Assembly (NCBI GenBank): GCA_910586745.1
Contig: CAJUJZ010000068.1
Span: forward strand, 1 to 12,008
Direction: 5' to 3'
Source: an uncultured Mucispirillum sp.
GTDB taxonomy: Bacteria; Chrysiogenota; Deferribacteres; Deferribacterales; Mucispirillaceae
Length of the DNA: 12,008 bases
The position numbers and the translations under genes were made by a program. Under the pieces are notes generated by a model. The model saw nothing but the letters and a program-made list of their open reading frames with translations. It was not told the DNA's origin and did not search any database. Positions 1 to 5,993 of this stretch are shown piece after piece (the stretch's first letter is position 1; each line of letters starts with the position of its first letter).

Positions 1-2
1 AT

Positions 3-797
3 TTACTCTAAAAATCTTCCGTATCCGCCTCCTATAGAATATATAAAATATGCTTCTTCCACATTAAGCTGGTTTAATTCATAAGACTCAGGAAGAGGTA
101 CTTTAGCCATATTTTTAATAACCCGCATAACTTCCCTGTCAAGATTTGGATAACCACTTGATTCCAGCATTCTAATATTTACTATAGACCCATCTTTCAA
201 TATTGAAAAGGATAATTTTACAACACCAGTTTCCCCTTTCCGTCTAGAAACCTCTGGATATTCCCATAACTGATATACTCGTCTGCGAAATTTTGCAAAA
301 TATGAAGCATATCGTTCTTCAAATACATTGTAAGAAGCACTGTCTTCGCCTTTTGGCTGCTCTTTTTTTGTATTTGCTATTCTATCAATAATCTCTTTAT
401 TATCATAGAGATTCAACTTATGCTCAGAAGTAGTTTCCTGCTCTAATGTGCTTTGTTCCTGCTTATTTTCCACTTTTGGCGGCACAATGTCATTTTTAGG
501 CACATCTCTACTGGCTGCAGCACCTTCATCTTGAATACTACCGTCACTTGTGCCACCACTTTTGCCACCACGCTCGTCATGGTCAAGAGTAGTTTCTGTA
601 TCATCTGTTTCAGGCTCTGTAGAATAAGGATGGTTACCTGTTTCTTCTTTTGGTATAACCTCTATCTCAACAGGCTCGCCTTTTGGATGATTTTCTTTAT
701 TTAGTTCTTCACTTGTAAATTTTACAAAAAACATTATCAATATATGTAATAATAATGATAAAAATAATGTAACTGCCAATAACTTATTAGACTTCAT
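3..797 (-). CDS. TonB-family energy transducer-like protein
   Basis: This looks like an inner-membrane-anchored periplasmic protein of the TonB/TolA type, which passes proton-motive force from an ExbBD-like motor to outer-membrane transporters. Numbered from the start chosen here (264 residues), one transmembrane helix spans about residues 5-25. It contains the Ser-x3-His pattern (S14, H18) that TonB uses for coupling to ExbB/ExbD. Residues about 30-150 are a low-complexity, acidic, Gly/Thr/Pro-containing linker. Residues about 165-254 form a TonB C-terminal domain, with the typical run from GVVKLSFSILKDGSIVNI through ESSGYPNLDREV. I chose the ATG at 797 because it is preceded by GGGTGAT. An in-frame ATG four codons upstream (809) has no Shine-Dalgarno sequence but cannot be excluded. 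No exbB, exbD or receptor gene is visible, so the partner is unknown. The gene ends two bases from the window edge. The family call is firm; the exact role (TonB or TolA-like) is open. Confidence 0.85.
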   Translation of the reverse strand: MKSNKLLAVTLFLSLLLHILIMFFVKFTSEELNKENHPKGEPVEIEVIPKEETGNHPYSTEPETDDTETTLDHDERGGKSGGTSDGSIQDEGAAASRDVPKNDIVPPKVENKQEQSTLEQETTSEHKLNLYDNKEIIDRIANTKKEQPKGEDSASYNVFEERYASYFAKFRRRVYQLWEYPEVSRRKGETGVVKLSFSILKDGSIVNIRMLESSGYPNLDREVMRVIKNMAKVPLPESYELNQLNVEEAYFIYSIGGGYGRFLE

Positions 798-826
798 ATC
801 ACCCAGCATAATCTATATAACAATTT

Positions 827-835
827 ATTATAGCA
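827..835 (-). promoter_or_regulatory. Extended -10 promoter for the TonB-like gene
   Basis: Read on the minus strand, this is TGCTATAAT: a perfect TATAAT box with the TG extension. It lies about 30 bases before the chosen start codon. The matching -35 position (about 850-855) is only a T-rich run, which an extended -10 element can tolerate. Transcription would begin near 820, giving a leader of about 20 bases. The region between this box and the divergent heat-shock promoter (about 836-876) is almost pure A and T and could act as an UP-like or bent element for either side. Confidence 0.6.
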
Positions 836-876
836 TTAGTTTTAAAAAAATAAAAATTATTTTTTTTATAAAATCA

Positions 877-897
877 CTTGATATATTATGGCTCAAA
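877..897. promoter_or_regulatory. HAIR operator (HspR-associated inverted repeat)
   Basis: The half-sites CTTGATA (877-883) and GCTCAAA (891-897) are separated by 7 bases. The known HAIR consensus is CTTGAGT-N7-ACTCAAG. The core TTGA and TCAA arms sit at exactly the consensus spacing of 11 bases, and 10 of the 14 consensus arm positions match. The site covers the -35 box and spacer of the operon promoter, and hspR is the third gene of that operon, so negative autoregulation is the natural reading. In studied HspR systems DnaK acts as co-repressor; whether it does so here is inference. Confidence 0.75.
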
Positions 898-906
898 TCA
901 TATATT
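878..906 (+). promoter_or_regulatory. Sigma-70-type promoter of the hsp20-dnaJ-hspR-clpB operon
   Basis: A -35 box TTGATA (878-883, 5 of 6 to consensus) is followed by a 17-base spacer and a -10 box TATATT (901-906, 5 of 6). Transcription would begin near 913, about 20 bases before the hsp20 start at 935. A perfect TATAAT at 906-911 overlaps the -10 region but lies 22 bases from the -35 box, so it is less well placed. The promoter overlaps the HspR-type operator, which suggests repression by blocking polymerase. No sigma-32-type or CIRCE element is visible. Confidence 0.72.
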
Positions 907-934
907 ATAATTATACTAAGATAAAAGGTGCTGT

Positions 935-1366
935 ATGGGTATAATGAAATGGGACCCTTTAAAAGATTTATTCTATATGGAAAAGCATATAGATAAGCTT
1001 ATTGCCAAATCTTTTAAAGAGCAGTCAACTAACTGGAGCCCTGTTGTTGATATTATTGAAAATGACAATATTATTATTTTAGCAGCAGAGCTTGCTGGTG
1101 TTAATGAAAATGATATGGAAGTAAGCATTAGTGATGGCATACTTTCTATAAGTGGTATTAAAAAATCACTGGAAGAAGAATATTTCAGCGATGACTACTT
1201 TTATAAAATAGAAAGTGTAAGCGGAAAATTCTGCAGAAGTTTTGCAATCCCAGCAAATATTGATACTTCTGCTGTAAAAGCATCACTTAAAGATGGTGTA
1301 TTAAAAATAATACTCTGTAAAACTAATAAACAAAACAGTAAAAATATAAAAATAAAATCTGAATAA
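935..1366 (+). CDS. hsp20: Small heat-shock protein, Hsp20/alpha-crystallin family
   Basis: This is an ATP-independent holdase that binds unfolding proteins in the cytoplasm and keeps them available for refolding by DnaK/DnaJ and ClpB. It has 143 residues, a usual length. A short N-terminal arm opens with MKWDPLKDL, like the W-DP-F-DL start of many bacterial Hsp20s. The alpha-crystallin domain spans about residues 33-129 and includes the conserved A-x-L-x-G-V (50s) and the LKDGVLKI strand (118-125). A C-terminal I-x-I motif (I138-K-I140), which docks between subunits in oligomers, is present. The start at 935 has AAGGTG four bases upstream; the ATG three codons later (944) is less well spaced. 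It is the first gene after the HAIR-controlled promoter, so it should be strongly heat-induced. dnaJ follows after 15 bases. Confidence 0.93.
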   Translation: MGIMKWDPLKDLFYMEKHIDKLIAKSFKEQSTNWSPVVDIIENDNIIILAAELAGVNENDMEVSISDGILSISGIKKSLEEEYFSDDYFYKIESVSGKFCRSFAIPANIDTSAVKASLKDGVLKIILCKTNKQNSKNIKIKSE

Positions 1367-1381
1367 TATATTGAGGTAAAA

Positions 1382-2488
1382 ATGGCTAAAAATTATTATG
1401 ACATACTGGAAGTAAGTAAAACAGCTACAGCAGATGATATTAAAAAAAGTTATAGAAAACTTGCTAGAAAATATCACCCAGATGTAAACCCTGGGGATAA
1501 AGAGGCAGAAAATAAATTTAAAGAGCTTTCAGAAGCTTATGCTGTTCTTTCTGACCCAGATAAAAGAAAAGAATATGACTCTATAGGTCATGAAGCGTTT
1601 ACAAACAGCGGTCATGGTTATAATTTCCAAAATATGAATTATGAAGATATGAGAAATTTCAATTTTGGCGGCACTTCTTTTGAAGATTTATTTGGTGATT
1701 TTTTTGGCGGTTTTTCCTCCAGAACATCAAGAGGCAGAAGTAAAGCAAAAGCTGCAAAAGGTTCAGATATTGTTTACTCCATAAAAGTTCCTTTTGCTGA
1801 TGCTGTTAAAGGTACAACTTATGAATTAAATATTAATAGAGATGCACAATGTCCATCATGTAATGGTACAGGCGGTAAAAAAACAACCTGCTCTGCATGC
1901 CATGGAACAGGAATGACAAGTGACGGCTCTCTCTTTGCTTCCCCTTGCAGAGTATGTTCTGGAACTGGTGAAAAAGTAATTGAACCATGTGCAAAATGTA
2001 AATCAAAAGGATATATACACATTAATGAACATATTAAAATAAAAATACCAGCTGGTATTGACAATGACTCTAAAATAAGAGTTTCAGGCAAAGGAAATGC
2101 TGGTGAAAATGGAGCTGCAGTTGGTGATTTATATATTAAAACTACAGTTATTGACAGCCCTGTATATGAAAGAAACGGTAGTGACTTAACTATCAATATG
2201 GATGTAGATATTTTTGAAGCTGCCCTTGGAACAAAATTAACTGTCCCTACCCCTTATGGTGCTGTTAATTTAAGTATTCCTGCTGGTGTAAAAAGCGGAC
2301 AGAAATTAAGACTTAAAGGCAAAGGGATGCCTGTTTTAAGGAAAAATATTAATGGAGATTTATATGTAGTAATTAATATTAAATCTCCAGAAAAATTAAG
2401 TGAAGATGTAAAAGATTTACTTACAAAAGCACAGAACTTAAACCCAAAACTTGATAGAAGTGATATTGTGGCAAAAGGAACTATATAA
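1382..2488 (+). CDS. dnaJ: Chaperone protein DnaJ (type I J-protein)
   Basis: This is a co-chaperone that delivers substrates to DnaK and stimulates its ATPase. At 368 residues it has the full type I layout. The J-domain (1-70) has the catalytic HPD at 32-34. A Gly/Phe region (about 92-112) includes FEDLFGDFFGGF. The zinc-finger domain has four CxxC pairs (C157/160, C170/173, C189/192, C203/206). The substrate-binding C-terminal domains follow. Two oddities stand out. The linker between the first and second CxxCxGxG motifs is about four residues shorter than in E. coli DnaJ, and the fourth motif is CAKCKSKG, keeping only the last glycine. Its place next to hspR, away from dnaK-grpE, suggests it may be a second, stress-dedicated DnaJ, as in actinobacteria; another copy elsewhere would settle this. 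GAGGT precedes the start by about five bases, and hspR follows after 8. Confidence 0.95.
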   Translation: MAKNYYDILEVSKTATADDIKKSYRKLARKYHPDVNPGDKEAENKFKELSEAYAVLSDPDKRKEYDSIGHEAFTNSGHGYNFQNMNYEDMRNFNFGGTSFEDLFGDFFGGFSSRTSRGRSKAKAAKGSDIVYSIKVPFADAVKGTTYELNINRDAQCPSCNGTGGKKTTCSACHGTGMTSDGSLFASPCRVCSGTGEKVIEPCAKCKSKGYIHINEHIKIKIPAGIDNDSKIRVSGKGNAGENGAAVGDLYIKTTVIDSPVYERNGSDLTINMDVDIFEAALGTKLTVPTPYGAVNLSIPAGVKSGQKLRLKGKGMPVLRKNINGDLYVVINIKSPEKLSEDVKDLLTKAQNLNPKLDRSDIVAKGTI

Positions 2489-2496
2489 GGTATATC

Positions 2497-2862
2497 ATGG
2501 ATAATAATACGCCTAAATATATAATAAGCATAGCTTCTGAAGTATTAGGACTTCACCCGCAGACATTAAGGCAGTATGAGCGTTTAGGGCTTGTAGTGCC
2601 TTGTCGGGTTGATGGAAAAAACAGGCTTTATTCTGAAAATGATATAGAAAAATTACAGTTTATAAAAACATTAACACAGCATCAGGGAGTAAACTTAGCT
2701 GGTGTTGAAATAATATTAAATATGCAAGAGCAGATAACATTATTAAATAAAAAAATACTGCAGATTGAAACAAGTATACAATCAAAATACGGTGAGGATA
2801 TGTCTATTATGGATAGAAATACTAATAATATCCAGACCATAAAAATAGAAAGAGAAAAATAG
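2497..2862 (+). CDS. hspR: Heat-shock repressor HspR (MerR family)
   Basis: This DNA-binding repressor controls chaperone operons through HAIR operators. Its 121 residues begin with a MerR-type winged helix-turn-helix. The recognition region LGLHPQTLRQYERLGLVVP (17-35) is followed by the wing and helix RLYSENDIEKLQFIKTL (43-59) and the HspR-typical GVNLAGVEIIL (64-74). A short coiled-coil (about 75-97) and a charged, probably flexible tail complete it. MerR activators usually carry ligand-binding domains, which are absent here; together with the GVNLAGVE signature this favours HspR. A HAIR site lies upstream of hsp20, so the protein most likely represses its own operon, with DnaK as a possible co-repressor (known in Streptomyces). 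The start at 2497 has AAGG six bases upstream, overlapping the dnaJ stop codon. Confidence 0.9.
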   Translation: MDNNTPKYIISIASEVLGLHPQTLRQYERLGLVVPCRVDGKNRLYSENDIEKLQFIKTLTQHQGVNLAGVEIILNMQEQITLLNKKILQIETSIQSKYGEDMSIMDRNTNNIQTIKIEREK

Positions 2863-2876
2863 AGGATGTATTTACT

Positions 2877-5474
2877 ATGATTAACTACAACAAAATGACA
2901 ATCAAAGCACAGGAAGCTTTGCAGGATACTGTAAAATTAGCAGAAAGTTTGTCTCACCAAATGCTTCAGGTAGAACATTTAACTTATGCTGTGCTTACTC
3001 AGCAGGACGGACTTATCCGACCTCTTTTACAAAAACTTGGTGTAAATCCTGATATAACTGCAGCAGAAATTAAGTCAATACTTGATTCTCTGCCAAAAGT
3101 ATCAGGCTCTATGCAGCCAACATTATCTCCAGATGCTCAAAAAGCTATAGATTATGCTTTTGATGCTGCTAAAAAAATGGGTGATGAATATGTTTCAACA
3201 GAACATCTGCTTTTAGGTGCAGTTGACAATGCTGGATATTCTTTAAGAAAAATATTTACAAGTAATGGCATTGATGAAAAAAATATTAATAAAGCCATTA
3301 AAGAAATTAGAGGCAGCAGTAAAATAGTTGACCAAAATCCAGAAGAAAAAATGAATACTCTTGAAAAATACACGATAAATTTAACAGAAGCTGCAAAAAA
3401 TGGGAAACTAGACCCTGTTATAGGCAGAGATGAAGAAATAAGACGAGTAATACATGTATTATCAAGAAGAACTAAAAACAATCCAGTATTAATTGGTGAA
3501 CCTGGTGTTGGTAAAACAGCTATTGCTGAAGGTCTTGCTCAAAGGATTGTGAGTGGAGATATTCCAGAAAGCCTTAAAAATAAAGTTATTGCTGTATTAG
3601 ATATGGGCGGATTAATTGCCGGCACTAAATATAGAGGCGAATTTGAAGACAGGCTTAAAGCTATTTTAAAAGAAATTAAAGAATCAAATGGTGAAATTAT
3701 ATTATTTATTGATGAAATCCATACTCTTGTAGGGGCTGGAGCAACTGATGGTGCTATGGATGCAGCAAATATTTTAAAACCATCTCTTGCTAGAGGTGAA
3801 CTGCACTGTATTGGAGCAACTACACTTGATGAATATAAAAAATATATTGAAAAAGATGCAGCTCTTGAAAGAAGATTTCAGCCTGTTATAGTAAAAGAAC
3901 CATCTGTAGAAGATACTGTTTCTATTTTGCGTGGTTTAAAAGAAAAATATGAAATTCACCACGGTGTTAGAATAAAAGACAGTGCATTAGTTGCTGCTGC
4001 TCATTTAGCTAATAAATATATAGCAGACAGGTTTATGCCGGATAAAGCAATAGACTTAATAGATGAAGCTACTGCCCGTTTAAGAATGGAAATAGACAGT
4101 ATGCCTGCAGAACTTGATGAACTTGAAAGGCGTGCAAGACAACTTGAAATAGAAAGGCAGGCTCTGAAAAAAGAAACTGATGCAGCATCTAAAACAAGAT
4201 GTGATAATATTGAAAAAGAATTAAGTGACTTAAAAGAAAAAATAGGCACTCTTTCTACTCAGTGGAATAATGAAAAAAATATTATTAAACAGTCACGAGA
4301 TATTAAAGAAGAAATAGAAAATACAAAACATAAGGCAGAACTTGCTGAAAGAAGCGGCGATTTAGAAAAAGCCAGCCAGTTAAAATACGGCACTCTTGTT
4401 GAACTTGCTAAAAAACAAGAAGAAGTTACTGAAAGACTTAAAGATATACAGCATGGAAAAGCAATGCTTAAAGAAGAAGTTGATGAAGAAGATATTGCAG
4501 AAGTTGTATCAAGGTGGACTGGTGTGCCTGTAACAAAACTTTTAGAAGAAGAAGCAGATAAACTTTTAAATATGGAAATCTACATGCATAAAAGAGTAAT
4601 AGGACAGGATGTTGCGATTAAAGCCATAAGTGAAGCAGTTAGAAGAAGTCGTGCAGGACTTAATGACCCCAAAAGACCTATGGGCTCATTTATATTTCTT
4701 GGCCCTACTGGTGTTGGTAAAACTGAGCTTGCAAAAGCATTGGCTGAATTTTTATTTGATACAGAAGATGCTTTAATCCGTATAGATATGAGTGAATATA
4801 TGGAGAAACACTCTGTGGCAAAATTGATTGGTGCGCCTCCAGGATATGTAGGTTATGAAGAAGGCGGCCAGTTAACTGAAAAAGTCCGCAGACGCCCTTA
4901 TTCTGTCATACTACTTGATGAAATAGAAAAAGCTCACCCAGATGTATTTAATATACTGCTGCAGCTTTTAGATGACGGTAGATTAACTGAATCTAAAGGC
5001 AGAGTTGTAAACTTTAAAAACACAGTTGTTATTATGACATCAAATGTTGCTTCTCAAAATATTATGGAAGAGTTCTCACATGATGGTTCTATGGAAGAAA
5101 AATATAAAAAAATAAATCATATTGCTATGAATGAACTTTCTATGTATTTTAAACCTGAGTTTTTAAACAGAGTTGATGATATTATAGTATTCCACCCATT
5201 AACAAAAGAAAATATTGCTGAAATTGCAAGGCTTTTAATTAAAGGTGTAGCAAAAAGGTTAGCTGAACTGCCTGTTGGATTAGAAGTAGATGACAGTGCA
5301 GTAGATTTAATTGTTCAAAGTGGATTTGATGTAACATTTGGTGCAAGACCTATGAAACGGGCTGTTCAAAGAATGATAGAAAATTTAGTAGCTGAAAGTA
5401 TAATTAAAGGCAAAACTAAACCAAACACTACTATTCATCTTACAGCAAAAGATGGAAAAGTAGTAATTCAGTAA
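2877..5474 (+). CDS. clpB: ATP-dependent disaggregase ClpB
   Basis: This is a hexameric AAA+ machine that threads aggregated proteins through its pore together with DnaK/DnaJ/GrpE. At 865 residues it is the full family length. In order it has an N-terminal Clp repeat domain (about 1-145) and AAA-1 with Walker A GEPGVGKT (207-214), pore tyrosine Y252, Walker B ILFIDE (275-280) and an arginine-finger pair near 332-333. The long coiled-coil middle domain (about 400-525), with the ClpB-typical GDLEKASQLKYG, separates it from ClpA/ClpC. AAA-2 has Walker A GPTGVGKT (609-616), pore loop GYVG (656-659) and Walker B VILLDE (677-682). A sensor-2 GARPMKR lies near the end. No ClpP-docking IGF/L loop was noticed, consistent with a disaggregase rather than a protease subunit. 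GAGG overlapping the hspR stop lies 11 bases before the start, a rather long spacing. It is the last gene of the operon and is followed by two terminators. Confidence 0.97.
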   Translation: MINYNKMTIKAQEALQDTVKLAESLSHQMLQVEHLTYAVLTQQDGLIRPLLQKLGVNPDITAAEIKSILDSLPKVSGSMQPTLSPDAQKAIDYAFDAAKKMGDEYVSTEHLLLGAVDNAGYSLRKIFTSNGIDEKNINKAIKEIRGSSKIVDQNPEEKMNTLEKYTINLTEAAKNGKLDPVIGRDEEIRRVIHVLSRRTKNNPVLIGEPGVGKTAIAEGLAQRIVSGDIPESLKNKVIAVLDMGGLIAGTKYRGEFEDRLKAILKEIKESNGEIILFIDEIHTLVGAGATDGAMDAANILKPSLARGELHCIGATTLDEYKKYIEKDAALERRFQPVIVKEPSVEDTVSILRGLKEKYEIHHGVRIKDSALVAAAHLANKYIADRFMPDKAIDLIDEATARLRMEIDSMPAELDELERRARQLEIERQALKKETDAASKTRCDNIEKELSDLKEKIGTLSTQWNNEKNIIKQSRDIKEEIENTKHKAELAERSGDLEKASQLKYGTLVELAKKQEEVTERLKDIQHGKAMLKEEVDEEDIAEVVSRWTGVPVTKLLEEEADKLLNMEIYMHKRVIGQDVAIKAISEAVRRSRAGLNDPKRPMGSFIFLGPTGVGKTELAKALAEFLFDTEDALIRIDMSEYMEKHSVAKLIGAPPGYVGYEEGGQLTEKVRRRPYSVILLDEIEKAHPDVFNILLQLLDDGRLTESKGRVVNFKNTVVIMTSNVASQNIMEEFSHDGSMEEKYKKINHIAMNELSMYFKPEFLNRVDDIIVFHPLTKENIAEIARLLIKGVAKRLAELPVGLEVDDSAVDLIVQSGFDVTFGARPMKRAVQRMIENLVAESIIKGKTKPNTTIHLTAKDGKVVIQ

Positions 5475-5486
5475 ACATTTATTGTC

Positions 5487-5520
5487 ATACCTTGTTACTT
5501 CAAAGTAACAAGGTATTTTT
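5487..5520 (+). terminator. Intrinsic terminator after clpB
   Basis: ATACCTTGTTACTT (5487-5500) and AAGTAACAAGGTAT (5503-5516) form a perfect 14-bp inverted repeat with two bases between the arms, so in RNA the loop opens slightly. A T run (5516-5520) follows. It starts 12 bases after the clpB stop codon. There is no A run on the left flank, so it should act only rightward and is probably the main end of the heat-shock operon. Confidence 0.85.
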
Positions 5521-5540
5521 CCCATAATTTCTACAGGCAT

Positions 5541-5577
5541 AAAAAAACCTAAGTTTATAATAAACTTAGGTTTTTTT
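5541..5577. terminator. Bidirectional terminator between clpB and trxA
   Basis: AAAAAAACCTAAGTTTA (5541-5557) pairs perfectly with TAAACTTAGGTTTTTTT (5561-5577) across a 3-base loop, a 17-bp stem. The A7 and T7 arms give a U tract in RNA from either strand. It lies between two convergent operons. It therefore can stop leftward transcripts leaving trxA (stop codon at 5622) and catch any rightward read-through from clpB. Between this hairpin and trxA (5578-5621) there is only AT-rich spacer. Confidence 0.85.
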
Positions 5578-5621
5578 AGAATTTATATAAAATATCTTTT
5601 AATAAAGCTAATATATAAATA

Positions 5622-5939
5622 TTACATATGTTTATTTAATGCATCAACATATACACCTTTTGGCTGCATACCAATAAACTGTTCAACAATTTTACCACCT
5701 TTCATAATAATAACTGTTGGAATACTCATAACACCAAACTGTGCAGCTAAGTTTTGATTTTCGTCTACATTTACTTTACCAACTTTTACTTTTCCGTCTA
5801 ATTCTTTGTGTAATTCATCAATAGTTGGCCCAAGTAATTTGCAAGGTCCACACCAAGCAGCCCAAAAGTCTACAAGAACAGGTTTATCGCTGTTTAAAAC
5901 CTCTTCTTTAAAATTGTTTTCGTTAAATTCTAATGCCAT
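5622..5939 (-). CDS. trxA: Thioredoxin
   Basis: This is a cytoplasmic dithiol-disulfide oxidoreductase, reduced by thioredoxin reductase, that reduces ribonucleotide reductase, methionine sulfoxide reductase and damaged protein disulfides. It has 105 residues, the classic size. The active site WCGPC lies at 29-33 (C30, C33), with FWAAWCGPCK context. The cis-proline is P74 in MSIPT, followed by the conserved GG of the KGGK loop. The reading frame stays open 22 codons further upstream, but that extension is not thioredoxin-like. The ATG at 5939 is preceded by a strong AAGGAGG at ideal spacing, and there is no signal peptide. It is the last gene of the leftward cluster, 50 bases after the DUF2400 gene, and it has its own likely promoter. 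No trxB is visible. Confidence 0.97.
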   Translation of the reverse strand: MALEFNENNFKEEVLNSDKPVLVDFWAAWCGPCKLLGPTIDELHKELDGKVKVGKVNVDENQNLAAQFGVMSIPTVIIMKGGKIVEQFIGMQPKGVYVDALNKHM

Positions 5940-5945
5940 AATTAG

Positions 5946-5952
5946 CCTCCTT
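5946..5952 (-). promoter_or_regulatory. Strong ribosome binding site of trxA
   Basis: AAGGAGG on the minus strand, six bases before the ATG at 5939. It is the closest match to the full Shine-Dalgarno sequence in this window, where other genes have 4-6 base matches. It decides the start against the longer open frame and suggests high thioredoxin expression. Confidence 0.85.
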
Positions 5953-5965
5953 TTAATTAATACTA

Positions 5966-5993
5966 AATTTATCTCTTTTTCAAAAAAAGTCAA
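5966..5993 (-). promoter_or_regulatory. Probable trxA promoter
   Basis: On the minus strand, TTGACT (5993-5988) is followed by a 16-base spacer and TAAATT (5971-5966). The -35 box matches consensus at 5 of 6 positions and overlaps the stop codon of the DUF2400 gene; the -10 box matches at 4 of 6. Transcription would begin near 5959, about 20 bases before the trxA start codon. It would let thioredoxin be made independently of the upstream cell-wall cluster. The -10 box is imperfect and surrounding AT-richness makes chance matches likely, so confidence is moderate. Confidence 0.5.

Noticed and set aside
453..704. Open frame on the + strand opposite the TonB-like gene
   Set aside because: It is a shadow of the acidic linker region of the minus-strand gene, with hydrophobic/cysteine-rich composition that mirrors it. 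It has no domain.
836..876. A/T runs between the divergent promoters, checked for a small RNA or origin-like element
   Set aside because: There is no stable hairpin, repeat unit or DnaA-box-like sequence; it is adequately explained as AT-rich promoter DNA.
1819..2196. Open frame on the - strand within dnaJ
   Set aside because: It lies opposite a well-supported DnaJ zinc-finger coding region and has no recognisable protein features.
2866..2880. Mini-ORF (ATG TAT TTA CTA TGA) whose stop overlaps the clpB start as ATGA
   Set aside because: It could suggest translational coupling, but the GAGG lies directly against its ATG with no spacing, so initiation there is unlikely. In such AT-rich DNA a four-codon frame is expected by chance.
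3152..4249. Two minus-strand open frames (3152-3481 and 4001-4249) inside clpB
   Set aside because: Serine/leucine-rich antisense shadows of the conserved ClpB coding sequence, with no supporting start signals.
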